From Paenibacillus sp. LHD-117 (GTDB lineage: Bacteria > Bacillota > Bacilli > Paenibacillales > Paenibacillaceae): DNA of 47,575 nucleotides. This document shows positions 33,009-41,218 of this stretch, piece by piece; the first letter of the stretch is position 1, and each line of letters begins with the position of its first letter. Below the pieces are notes generated by a model. The model ran no database searches. It had not been told where the DNA came from and saw only the letters and a list, made by a program, of their open reading frames with translations. The position numbers and the translations under genes were made by a program. Location: the NCBI RefSeq assembly GCF_030929555.1, contig NZ_JAVFVT010000052.1:1-47575 (forward strand), written 5' to 3'.

Positions 33009-33404
33009 TTAGTGATCGATATGCAGAATGATGATGTTGGACGATTTTTTTTTGCCTGCTGACGGCGGCTCATCCTTCCACTTATGGGAACGGACCAAGT
33101 CCTTCAGCACTCGGAAGTCGCCGGAACTCATTCCCTCGTCGACGGCGTCCCGCAGAATGGAATGCCATTCATCGTCAAGCACATCCTCCACCCATACCTT
33201 CGGCGAGAGCTCCTCGCCTAACAAATATTCAATATTGGTATCGAGGTGGTAAGCGATTTTGGCCAGCACCTGAAGGGAAGGATTGTTCTGTACGTTGCGT
33301 TCGATATAGCTCAAATACGATTTCGAAACGCCCGCGAGATCCGCAAGCTTCGTAATCGAGTAACCTTTTTTTTCTCTCAGCGATTTAATCCGTTCCCCAA
33401 TCAT
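33009..33404 (-). CDS. sinR: SinR-like transcriptional regulator
   Basis: 131 residues from the ATG at 33404 (AAGGAGA 6 nt upstream). Residues 1-66 are an XRE helix-turn-helix: MIGERIKSLREKKGYSITK, LADLAGVSKSYLSYIERNVQNNPSLQVLAKIAYHL. The match to B. subtilis SinR is close along the whole DNA-binding domain (KGYSxxxLAxxAGVxKSYLSxIERNxQxNPS). Residues about 80-112 (LDDEWHSILRDAVDEGMSSGDFRVLKDL) match the SinR/SinI helical hook used for tetramer formation and antirepressor binding. An extra basic tail with GKKKS follows. The gene sits directly before the eps operon and has a SinR-type operator in its own promoter, implying self-repression. No sinI is visible in the window. Confidence 0.88.
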   Translation of the reverse strand: MIGERIKSLREKKGYSITKLADLAGVSKSYLSYIERNVQNNPSLQVLAKIAYHLDTNIEYLLGEELSPKVWVEDVLDDEWHSILRDAVDEGMSSGDFRVLKDLVRSHKWKDEPPSAGKKKSSNIIILHIDH

Positions 33405-33488
33405 AATATTCTCCTTCAATCAGATTAGATCCGTATCGTTGGCAAGCGTAACGGCGGTCGGGAGTCGTTATAACGGACGATTTCTTTT

Positions 33489-33517
33489 ATTGTAGTTCTT
33501 TAAAGAGAACAGGTCAA
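33489..33517 (-). promoter_or_regulatory. Sigma-A promoter with SinR-type operator in the spacer (sinR)
   Basis: On the minus strand, TTGACC (33517-33512) and TACAAT (33494-33489) are separated by 17 nt that hold GTTCTTTAAAGAGAAC (33495-33510 on the plus strand). The dyad differs by one base from the GTTCTCTAAAGAGAAC operator described for B. subtilis SinR. The sinR start codon lies 85 nt downstream. Confidence 0.8.
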
Positions 33518-33597
33518 TAGCTGTAACGCCAAGCTTTTTATGAAAAATCATTTATTTAAATTCGTTATAGTGAACAACTCTCGCGATCATTGGACGC

Positions 33598-33641
33598 AAA
33601 AACAAAAAAACTTACCCTCGTCGCCTCAACGAATGGGTAAG
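33598..33641 (-). terminator. Intrinsic terminator of the HD-domain gene
   Basis: GGGTAAG (33635-33641) and CTTACCC (33611-33617) pair, with an inner TCGT/ACGA extension. On the minus strand the stem is followed by a T-tract of seven T, G, then five T. It begins immediately at the stop codon of the HD-domain gene. Confidence 0.8.
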
Positions 33642-34277
33642 TCATTTCGCGCTCGCCAGCGCCTCTTCCGTTATTCTTCTTATATCGACCGTCGATACGA
33701 TTTCGTCGTTCACCATGTCCGGCAAAATGTGAGCCAGGAAATAGTCTACGCAATGCAGATCGATGTTTTTGATTTTGATGAGCGCATGGCGATACATTTC
33801 GATAAATTCTTTTTCGGTATTTCCGCGCCGCAGTTCGGCGAACGCCTCATAGACTTGATCCAGCTTATCCGCAACTTCCAGGATCAGTCCTTCGGTGGAT
33901 TCGTCCTTGCCCTCCCGCAATTGCTGATGGAAGATCGATTTGAACTCTTCGGGGATATGCTCTTCGATGAATCGGTCGATCATGCCTTCTTCCACCTGCT
34001 GAATTAATGAACGAAGCTCCCTTGAAGCGTGTTTCACCGGCGTTTTGATATCCCCGATAAAAATTTCTCCATAATCGTGGCTGCTCGTAATTTCGTACAA
34101 CTTCTTCCAATTGACGAGAGTCCCGTTCCGTTCTTCGATATCGGCCAATGTTTTGGCGTACTGGACGACTTTCCACGAATGGGCCGCCACGCTGTGCTCC
34201 TCGAATTTGAATTTGCCCGGACATCTGAAGATTCTCTCCAACTCATTCAAAGATCTGAAATAATAATGGATTCCCAT
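33642..34277 (-). CDS. HD-domain hydrolase (YfbR-like)
   Basis: 211 residues starting MGIHYYFRSLNELERIFRCPGKFKFEEHSVAAHSW, with AGGAGG 6 nt before the ATG. Metal ligands of the HD fold are visible: His in EEHSVAAHSWKVV near 33, the His-Asp pair in ITSSHDYGEIFIGDI near 68, and Asp in EVADKLDQVYEAF near 137. YfbR-type proteins are dNMP 5'-nucleotidases; members of this Bacillales group are mostly uncharacterised, so nucleotide hydrolysis is the family expectation only. It is a single-gene unit between two terminators and is not obviously tied to EPS or to the cohesin operon. Confidence 0.8.
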   Translation of the reverse strand: MGIHYYFRSLNELERIFRCPGKFKFEEHSVAAHSWKVVQYAKTLADIEERNGTLVNWKKLYEITSSHDYGEIFIGDIKTPVKHASRELRSLIQQVEEGMIDRFIEEHIPEEFKSIFHQQLREGKDESTEGLILEVADKLDQVYEAFAELRRGNTEKEFIEMYRHALIKIKNIDLHCVDYFLAHILPDMVNDEIVSTVDIRRITEEALASAK

Positions 34278-34415
34278 GTTGTCCTCCTGTCGTGTCTTCG
34301 TTGTTAATTGCGATTGATTAACCCTACTTCAGTATATGACTTGTCTGTAAACGCTGAATGAAACCGAATCGTTTCTTTCGTTAACGCGAGCCCAATCTTC
34401 CGTCAACATGATAAG

Positions 34416-34445
34416 AAGGGAAAGAAGCCATCGCTTCTTTCCCTT
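34416..34445 (-). terminator. Intrinsic terminator of the cohesin/dockerin operon
   Basis: AAGGGAAAGAAGC (34416-34428) and GCTTCTTTCCCTT (34433-34445) form a perfect 13-bp stem with a 4-nt loop, 15 nt past the stop of the beta-helix gene. On the minus strand the descending arm ends CCCTT and is followed by CTTATC, a short T-rich tail. Confidence 0.75.
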
Positions 34446-34459
34446 CCTCTTCCTTCGTG

Positions 34460-37231
34460 TTAGCTCACGATTTGATTTGCAATTGCGGCAAGGTCGAAGA
34501 TGTCGATGACGCCGTTGTCATCCATATCCGCGATTTTGATGCGATTCCAGTCGGCGCTTTGCGATGTTTTGCCATAGTTCGCCGCCGCGATTGCCAGATC
34601 GCCGACGCTGATCTTGCCGTCGTTGTTGGCGTCGCCTGGTATGCCTGCCGGTTCAGCCGCTACTTTCACGCTGACGGACGAAGTTTCCGCTTTCGTTTCG
34701 TTCCCCTCGTCGCCCCCAAGCGTCGCATCCGTCACCGCGATCGTCCCTACCGTTTCCTGGGAAACGGATTTGGCCTTGAAGGTCAGTTCCGCAACGTCCA
34801 ACGTTCCTTTCGCGCCATGGCCTGCGCCTTCGCTCGCGATAATGAGACGAAGCGTACCGTCGCTATTCCGCGCCTCGACGATGCTCAGTCCATCCTGCGC
34901 CGATTGTGCCGACATGAATTCCATCGCGATCACATCGTAGCTTATCCGAATATCTTGCGCGTATGCCTCTTCCGCGATGTTCTTTAATCCGAGCTTCACC
35001 GTAAACGGTTTGCCCGACTCGACGGCGGCCGGACCGCTAAGCGAAGTGGAAGGCGCCTCTGCCGGCACGACCTCTGCTATGCTCACGTCGTCGATGTAGC
35101 TCTTCTTCGCGGAACCGGTATCCTTCCAGAAATACAGCGTGACGCCCGACGTCCCGCTTCCCGTCGTAAATTCCAGCTCGTACAAGGCATATTCGACCGA
35201 CTCTACCGGAATCTGCACGGATTTATTGCCGGTTGACGAATCGGTCCATTTCACGCCCAAATACAGTTTTTGGTCCGCGCCTCCTGATTTGGCGTACGCG
35301 CTTAAGCGGTAGGTCGTATCCGGCGCGACGGCTATTTGCTGCTCGATCGAGGCGCCTCCCGAAACTTCTTTAATATACCCTGCGAAGCTGCCTCCGTGCG
35401 CGTGGCCGTCATTTATGATGCCGGCATTCCATTGCCACTGCCACGGATTCGAATTCGCATGCTGGGCCGTATTCTCGAAATTCCCGTTTCTAACGACCGC
35501 CTGCGGTTTCGGAATGACCGGCTCGAACGGGTCGACATGAGGATACTGCACCGCTTCGTATTCATGTACGCCTACGTCGGGCATGCCGTTATAGATCGGG
35601 TTACCATAGTTGTCACGCGATCCTGGATTATGCGTGACGCCGATGAAGCGGCCCGCGTTAATCATCGGAGAGTCGGCGGACAGCTTATAGCCGTCCAGTT
35701 CGGCCCAACTGACTTGATCGGGAACGATCGGGCCAGTTTTGTTCAGTACCGTGCCGGCTTTGCCCGGATCGACCAGCTTCGGATCTCCCGTCAGCATAAA
35801 CGGATCGGGAATTTGTTCCTTCGTCGGCACATTGTTGCCGAAAAACGCGTTATTATGATATTTCCAGGTCGGCTTGGCCGTATAGCGTCCCGTTCCATGG
35901 TTAATGAAAATATTGTTGAACAAGGAGACGTCTACGCCGCCGCCTTGGCTGACAAGCATGTTCGTATTCATGCCTGCCTTTACGTAGAACACATTGTTAT
36001 AAACTTTGACGTTTTCAACATTGCTGCCGCCGCAAATCGTAAACGTTTGGTACTTGTCGTTCTGGCTGATGTTGTAGCGGTAAATCCCGTCTTTCACTTT
36101 ACCGCCCCTGCCGTCCGCGCAGACGAGCAGCGTGCCGCCGTCATTGTTGTACGTATAGTTGTATTGATAAATAATGCCTTGCGTGGCATGGTCGAAGTCG
36201 AACGGCTGTCCGTCTCTCGTCGAATAACCGCCTGTCACTTCGTTGAACTGATACAGCGTATTGTCGCCGTCCCATGTCCACATGCCGGCGTTGTAGCCTG
36301 TCGAAGTGCGGTTATACCCGTCAAGAAAATTGTATTCGACCAAAGCGCCGTCCGTCATATGCGGCACGATGCCGTCGCCGCCGATGTTGTACAGCTTGTT
36401 GCCCCGAATGACGACGTTCGTGACTGGCGTCCAAGGCGTAAGCGCGCTTTCCCCGTAATCCAAACCATCTCCAAGCAACGGCCTGTTCTTCCAATCGTTC
36501 CAGATCATAATGCCGGAACGCGAGACGTCTCTTATCTCATTGTTCATAATTCGGACATCGTCGAACGTCGTGCGCTGATGGACCGAACCCGCTGCCGGAA
36601 CGCCATTCACCAAGCCCGCGATTTTGACGCTCACTTGAATGCCCGAGCTTCCGTTTACGTCCTTCTTATCCTCGCCGTTCACGTCATGGACGTACAGATC
36701 ATGGATATAGATGCCGCGCAGCGTTTTCGTATCCGCAATATTCGTGACGCTGCCTTTCTCGAAGTCTTCTCCCGACACGAGCACGCCTCGGCGTGGCGAA
36801 GTGGCAGGCGCGGCGCCTTTATTCGTAATTTCCAAATGACCGATTTCCCAATATTGCTGGTTGTATAGGTAGACCGCATTCTCCACTAAGCCTTTGCCTT
36901 CGATTAACGGCCTGTTGCCTTCGCCGTATTTGCCGATGACGATAGATTTGCCTTCCGTTCCCGAACCTTTGGGACTCAGCGAACCCGTCCATTTGCCGCC
37001 GGCTTTGAACAAAATCCGGTCGCCCGGCATAAAGGTCGTCGCATTTACTTTATCCAACGTTTTCCATGCCTGATCTACGCTCAGTCCGTCGTTTGCATCA
37101 GAACCGTTCAAATCATCGATGTAATAGGTTGTATCGCCCGTTCCGGAATCCGCCGCTGCAATCGGAATGCCGGATAGAAGCAAAAGCAAAACGAGACTCA
37201 ACAGCATCGGTTTTGATTTCATCTTCAACAT
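34460..37231 (-). CDS. Secreted beta-helix protein with CBM, cohesin and dockerin
   Basis: 923 residues from the ATG at 37231, which has GAGGAGGA 5 nt upstream; the frame stays open 37 codons further, but only through the intergenic gap and the end of the previous gene. Signal peptide 1-28. Residues about 32-590 are a right-handed parallel beta-helix (YYIDDLNGSDANDGLSVDQAWKTLDKV start, then repeated N-x-I/V-Y-N ladders), a fold of lyases and some glycosidases such as GH141. Next come a jelly-roll CBM at about 595-730 (VVRNGNFENTA to YIDDVSIAEV), a cohesin at about 735-863 (FTVKLGLKNI, AQDIRISYDV), and a type I dockerin in the last 58 residues. The dockerin has two calcium loops, DANNDGKISVGD and DMDDNGVIDIFD. 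Its catalytic class is unknown. It is the last gene of the operon. Confidence 0.85.
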   Translation of the reverse strand: MLKMKSKPMLLSLVLLLLLSGIPIAAADSGTGDTTYYIDDLNGSDANDGLSVDQAWKTLDKVNATTFMPGDRILFKAGGKWTGSLSPKGSGTEGKSIVIGKYGEGNRPLIEGKGLVENAVYLYNQQYWEIGHLEITNKGAAPATSPRRGVLVSGEDFEKGSVTNIADTKTLRGIYIHDLYVHDVNGEDKKDVNGSSGIQVSVKIAGLVNGVPAAGSVHQRTTFDDVRIMNNEIRDVSRSGIMIWNDWKNRPLLGDGLDYGESALTPWTPVTNVVIRGNKLYNIGGDGIVPHMTDGALVEYNFLDGYNRTSTGYNAGMWTWDGDNTLYQFNEVTGGYSTRDGQPFDFDHATQGIIYQYNYTYNNDGGTLLVCADGRGGKVKDGIYRYNISQNDKYQTFTICGGSNVENVKVYNNVFYVKAGMNTNMLVSQGGGVDVSLFNNIFINHGTGRYTAKPTWKYHNNAFFGNNVPTKEQIPDPFMLTGDPKLVDPGKAGTVLNKTGPIVPDQVSWAELDGYKLSADSPMINAGRFIGVTHNPGSRDNYGNPIYNGMPDVGVHEYEAVQYPHVDPFEPVIPKPQAVVRNGNFENTAQHANSNPWQWQWNAGIINDGHAHGGSFAGYIKEVSGGASIEQQIAVAPDTTYRLSAYAKSGGADQKLYLGVKWTDSSTGNKSVQIPVESVEYALYELEFTTGSGTSGVTLYFWKDTGSAKKSYIDDVSIAEVVPAEAPSTSLSGPAAVESGKPFTVKLGLKNIAEEAYAQDIRISYDVIAMEFMSAQSAQDGLSIVEARNSDGTLRLIIASEGAGHGAKGTLDVAELTFKAKSVSQETVGTIAVTDATLGGDEGNETKAETSSVSVKVAAEPAGIPGDANNDGKISVGDLAIAAANYGKTSQSADWNRIKIADMDDNGVIDIFDLAAIANQIVS

Positions 37232-37251
37232 GTATTCCTCCTCGTGTTCGA

Positions 37252-40200
37252 CTATTTCATCATTCCTTTGGCAACCGCCGCCAGATCCTCTACATCTATT
37301 TTGCCGTCCTTCTTGACGTCCGCGATCTTCGCCGTATTCCAATCCGGGCTCGAGCTGGTTTTGCCGTAATGGGCGGCTACGATGCCGAGATCTCCGACGC
37401 TTACTTTGTCGTCGCCGTTCACGTCGCCAGGGATGCCCGGCTCTACTGTGGTGACTTCGATCGTAACCGACGTTCCTTCTATTGACGATTCCGTACCTTC
37501 GCCGTCAGCGAGCACCGCCTCCGATACCGCGATCGCTCCGGATGCGTTCGCATCCGCCGACTTCGTCAAGAAGGAGAACTCCAGTACGCCCGCCTCTCCC
37601 ATCAAGGCATGGTCTTGCCCTTCGCTCGCGACAAGTAGCCTTACGTTCCCGGCTCCGTCGTCTTTCGTTTGCAGCACGCTGATGCCAGGGATAATCGATT
37701 GCGCCGATTGGAATTGGAACCGATCCGCATCATAGCTGATCTTGACGTCCTGCGCATACATCGGCGTTGTTAACCCAGTGAATCCGAGTACGACTTTGAA
37801 AGCTTCGCCGCCAGCAACCGTTTCAGGCGCCGTCAGCGCTGTCTTCGGCGTAAGCTCCGATTCGTCTACCGGAACATAGCGGAAAGCGTCGATCGAAACG
37901 ATCGCACTGGAGGCCTGATTGTTTTTAGTTCCTGTTACGACAACCTTGATCGTATGCTCGCCAGGCGTTAAGCCGTCCTTCTGGAACAAGACTTGCTGCT
38001 TACGAGTAGACGACGCATATCCGTCAACGTTCTCTGCGACGAGCGCTCCGTCCAAATAGATATCAGCATAACCTTGGTTCGTCTGCAAAGCGCTTATAAA
38101 TGCAATCGAAGTGCCTTTGAACGTGAATTCAGCCGATGCGCCGATTGCACTGCTGTAGGACTCCGATCCCTTATAGTTCCCCGAGTCGCTGTACGAGTTC
38201 CAAGTGCCGGAATAGCGGACCGACGGATCCTTATCGTCCACCGTAATCGGAAGCACTGGAGGCTTCACGGATGAGACGATCCGGTATTTCGCGCCCGCTT
38301 CCGATGCGAAAGTAATCGTATCGCCGTCCGTCGTGTAAGCGACAGGCTGGCTGCTGCCGACTTTGCTCACTTTGATCTTGCCGGTATGGACAAAATCGCT
38401 GTTACGCACTATAGCTGTATTGCCTTTTTTGGACGTCAGCACGGCTTCTTTCAGTATCGTTCCGTTCCAACTCATGTCTACTTCGAACGCACCTCTCGCT
38501 ACAAGACCGCTTACGCTGCCGCTTGCCCACGCATCCGGAGTAGCCGGGAGCAAATCGATCGTGCCGCGATGGCTTTGCAGCAGCATCTCCGCGATACCCG
38601 ACGTCGCCCCGAAGTTGCCGTCGATCTGGAACGGCGGATGTGTGTCGAACAAGTTGTTCAGCGTACTTCCGCGCAGCTGCTCGCCGATCAGCTTATGCGC
38701 GCGGTTGCCGTCCAGAAGACGCGCCCACAAGTTGATCTTGTTCGCTTTGCTCCAGCCTGTGGCGCCGTCGCCGCGGGAGTTCATTGTCACTTTCGCCGCC
38801 GCGAACAGCTCCGGCGTATCATCCGGATTGATAAGCGTACCAGGATACAACCCGACTAGGTGGGAAATATGGCGATGCTGGTCATTCGGATTGTCGATAT
38901 CATCTTTCCATTCCTGTACTTGTCCCCAGCGTCCAACCTTCGGCAGCCAGAGCTTGCTTCTTTTCTCTTCGACCACTTCGCGCAGATCCGCGTCAATGCC
39001 TAAAGTCTCGCTTGCTTGGATGTATTGGGTGAACAGCTCCCATATCAGCTCTTGATCATAGGAAACGCCGATGCCGACATCGCCTTGCTCCGGCGAGTAG
39101 GACGGAGAAGAAACAAGCGAGCCATCGGAATCCACAGTCAAATATTCAAGCCAGAATTGTGTTGTTTCTTTAATGATGGGATACAGCTTCTCTGCAAGCA
39201 GCTCTTCATTCCCGCTGAATGCGTAATGGTCCCAAACCTGCTGCACCATAAAGGCGTTGGCCGCAGGCGACCATCCCCAGTAGAAGCTGGAGCCAGGCGC
39301 CGTGTAGCCGAACGGATTATTAACCGTATGGATAGCCCAGCCTTCTCCTTCAATGCCGTGATGCCTCTTCGCCGTCTCGCGGCCCGGTTCTCTCAAGGAA
39401 TCGATATAATCGATATAAGGAATATCTGTTTCCGCCAAATTGACAACCTCGGAAGGCCAATAGTTCATCTGGACGTTAATATTGGTATGATAGTCGGCGT
39501 TCCAAGGCGGACTGTTCACTTGGTTCCACACGCCCTGCAGATTGGCAGGCAGCGAGCCTTCGCGCGACGAAGCGATGAGCAGATAACGCCCGTACTGGAA
39601 GAACAGCTCCTCCAGCGTCCGCTGCTGAACCGCCGTTCCTCCGGACTTGTAAGCGTTCAGCAAGTCGTCTGTCGGAATAGCCGGCAGCGCGCCTCCCAAA
39701 TCTAGCGATACACGGTTGAACAACTCTTGGTAATCTGCGAGATGTGCATGCCGGAGCTCCTCATACGACTTGGCCAGCGCGGCCGTCATCGCCGTTGTCG
39801 CCTTCGCATTCGGCGTCTGCATCGACTTGTAGGTCGGATAGTCGTTGGCATAATCGGTAGCAGCCGTAAGAAGAATCGTTACGCTTTCCGCGTCTTTGAC
39901 AGAGAGGCTGCTTTGGCCGGCAGTTATCGTTCCTCCCTCGCTGCGGGCGACAAGCCGGGACTCGTAACCCATTTTGTTGCCTGGCACCTTGCCGCTCAGA
40001 ACAAGCGTGTTGTTCCCTTCAGCGACTACGGTATTGGAAGGCTGCATACCCGTCATTCGGATATTAAAGGAAAGCGGGTCGCCATCCTCCGTTGTCAGCC
40101 TCATCGCCATGACTTTATCGGGGTAGCTGATGAAATACTCCCGTTTGTAGCGAACATCGTCTTTCGTATAGCTTACGCTTGCCGTAGCGTTGTTCAGATT

Positions 40201-41133
40201 CAATTCACGCTTATAATCAGTGACAGGAGACGTGCCCGGGTTGGATGCTCCCGTCATCGTCATCTCCGACAGCTGGATAGCTGTACCACCTTTGCTCACA
40301 AGGTCGAATTTGTAGTAGCGGTAAGCGGTTGCATTCGTAAACGTATAACTCTTCGTCTGGCGGCGTGAAGCAAACTCCTCGTTGTTCCGCGTATCGAGCG
40401 TCGTCCACTGCGTCCCGTCGTTCGAGCCTTTCAGCGTCCAGTTTTTCGGATCGCGATCAGGAACGTCGTTGCCGGAAGTCATCGTGTAGCCCGTAATGAC
40501 GGATCCGCCTTCATACTCCCACTGGATCCAGAACGGAGGCTTGTAGTCGCCGGAATACCATTTGGTCGTGATGGAGCCGTCCGTTAAGTTGCTGACCGGT
40601 TCGCCGTAAGCCCCATTTTCGGCGCTGGCCGTCACGACGGGACGGGATTGCTTGCCGAAATCAAGGAATACGTCACCGAAAGCCTGATAGGCACCGAAGG
40701 AAAAGTCATCCTGATTCCCCCCTCTGACGCCGGTAATATTCCCGAGCAATGCTTTCGCTTCGTTCACTTTGCCTTCCATCAGCAGCGTTCTGATTTGATC
40801 CACATATTGCTGCGCGCCGTCTTTAATGCCGTACTGGTAGTTCGGATCAGCACCTGGACCGCCGCTCCAAAGCGTCTTTTCGTTGAACTGGATCCGCTCT
40901 TGCTCCACGCCGCCGAATACCATGCCGCCCATATGCCCGTTGCCGATCGGCAGAGCTTGCGACTCCCAGCTTGCCGCAGGTTCGTCGTACCAGAGCGAAA
41001 GTCTGCTTTCGGGATCCGCTGCGGCTGCAGCTGCCGGATTCATGCCGCCTGCGGGAAACAAAGAGAGGGTTATCGATAACACTAATGCCGATGCAAAAAC
41101 ATTTGCGCGTTTTTCCAACAATCCGATCATCAT
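37252..41133 (-). CDS. GH95 alpha-L-fucosidase with inserted CBM32, CBM, cohesin and dockerin
   Basis: 1293 residues from the ATG at 41133 (AGAAGGGAG 7 nt upstream); an ATG 24 nt earlier lacks a signal. Signal peptide 1-39. GH95 starts at about 45 (LSLWYDEPAASWESQALPIGNG, GGVEQERIQFNEKTLWSGG). Its N-terminal domain is interrupted at about 160-297 by an F5/8-type (CBM32) module, and resumes at VTDYKRELNLNNATASVSY. The alpha/alpha-barrel has HTNINVQMNYWPSE, whose two Asn match the GH95 catalytic-site asparagines, and the probable general-acid Glu in SPSYSPEQGD. A second CBM-like domain (about 970-1088), a cohesin (about 1098-1228) and a type I dockerin (DVNGDDKVSVGD, DVKKDGKIDVED) follow. GH95 enzymes cut terminal alpha-1,2-fucose or related L-galactose. 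Confidence 0.9.
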   Translation of the reverse strand: MMIGLLEKRANVFASALVLSITLSLFPAGGMNPAAAAAADPESRLSLWYDEPAASWESQALPIGNGHMGGMVFGGVEQERIQFNEKTLWSGGPGADPNYQYGIKDGAQQYVDQIRTLLMEGKVNEAKALLGNITGVRGGNQDDFSFGAYQAFGDVFLDFGKQSRPVVTASAENGAYGEPVSNLTDGSITTKWYSGDYKPPFWIQWEYEGGSVITGYTMTSGNDVPDRDPKNWTLKGSNDGTQWTTLDTRNNEEFASRRQTKSYTFTNATAYRYYKFDLVSKGGTAIQLSEMTMTGASNPGTSPVTDYKRELNLNNATASVSYTKDDVRYKREYFISYPDKVMAMRLTTEDGDPLSFNIRMTGMQPSNTVVAEGNNTLVLSGKVPGNKMGYESRLVARSEGGTITAGQSSLSVKDAESVTILLTAATDYANDYPTYKSMQTPNAKATTAMTAALAKSYEELRHAHLADYQELFNRVSLDLGGALPAIPTDDLLNAYKSGGTAVQQRTLEELFFQYGRYLLIASSREGSLPANLQGVWNQVNSPPWNADYHTNINVQMNYWPSEVVNLAETDIPYIDYIDSLREPGRETAKRHHGIEGEGWAIHTVNNPFGYTAPGSSFYWGWSPAANAFMVQQVWDHYAFSGNEELLAEKLYPIIKETTQFWLEYLTVDSDGSLVSSPSYSPEQGDVGIGVSYDQELIWELFTQYIQASETLGIDADLREVVEEKRSKLWLPKVGRWGQVQEWKDDIDNPNDQHRHISHLVGLYPGTLINPDDTPELFAAAKVTMNSRGDGATGWSKANKINLWARLLDGNRAHKLIGEQLRGSTLNNLFDTHPPFQIDGNFGATSGIAEMLLQSHRGTIDLLPATPDAWASGSVSGLVARGAFEVDMSWNGTILKEAVLTSKKGNTAIVRNSDFVHTGKIKVSKVGSSQPVAYTTDGDTITFASEAGAKYRIVSSVKPPVLPITVDDKDPSVRYSGTWNSYSDSGNYKGSESYSSAIGASAEFTFKGTSIAFISALQTNQGYADIYLDGALVAENVDGYASSTRKQQVLFQKDGLTPGEHTIKVVVTGTKNNQASSAIVSIDAFRYVPVDESELTPKTALTAPETVAGGEAFKVVLGFTGLTTPMYAQDVKISYDADRFQFQSAQSIIPGISVLQTKDDGAGNVRLLVASEGQDHALMGEAGVLEFSFLTKSADANASGAIAVSEAVLADGEGTESSIEGTSVTIEVTTVEPGIPGDVNGDDKVSVGDLGIVAAHYGKTSSSPDWNTAKIADVKKDGKIDVEDLAAVAKGMMK

Positions 41134-41163
41134 CCTATTGCTCCCTTCTTTATCCATTCAGAA

Positions 41164-41206
41164 GGAAAGCCTATCCCGGCTCTCTCGTTATAGGGGATAG
41201 GCTTCC
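41164..41206 (-). repeat. Intercistronic hairpin between GH101 and GH95 genes
   Basis: GGGATAGGCTTCC (41194-41206) pairs with GGAAAGCCTATCCC (41164-41177), one A bulged, around a 16-nt loop, 13 nt after the GH101 stop. The following T-run is poor (TTCTG), so it may be an RNA-stabilising or processing stem, or a leaky terminator setting enzyme ratios. Confidence 0.55.
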
Positions 41207-41218
41207 TGTCCTGATGGA

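Noticed and set aside
35336..36868. 510-codon plus-strand frame opposite the beta-helix gene
   Set aside because: Antisense shadow of a long GC-rich coding region; composition is Arg/Ile/Val-heavy with no domains, and the opposite strand encodes a clear multidomain protein.
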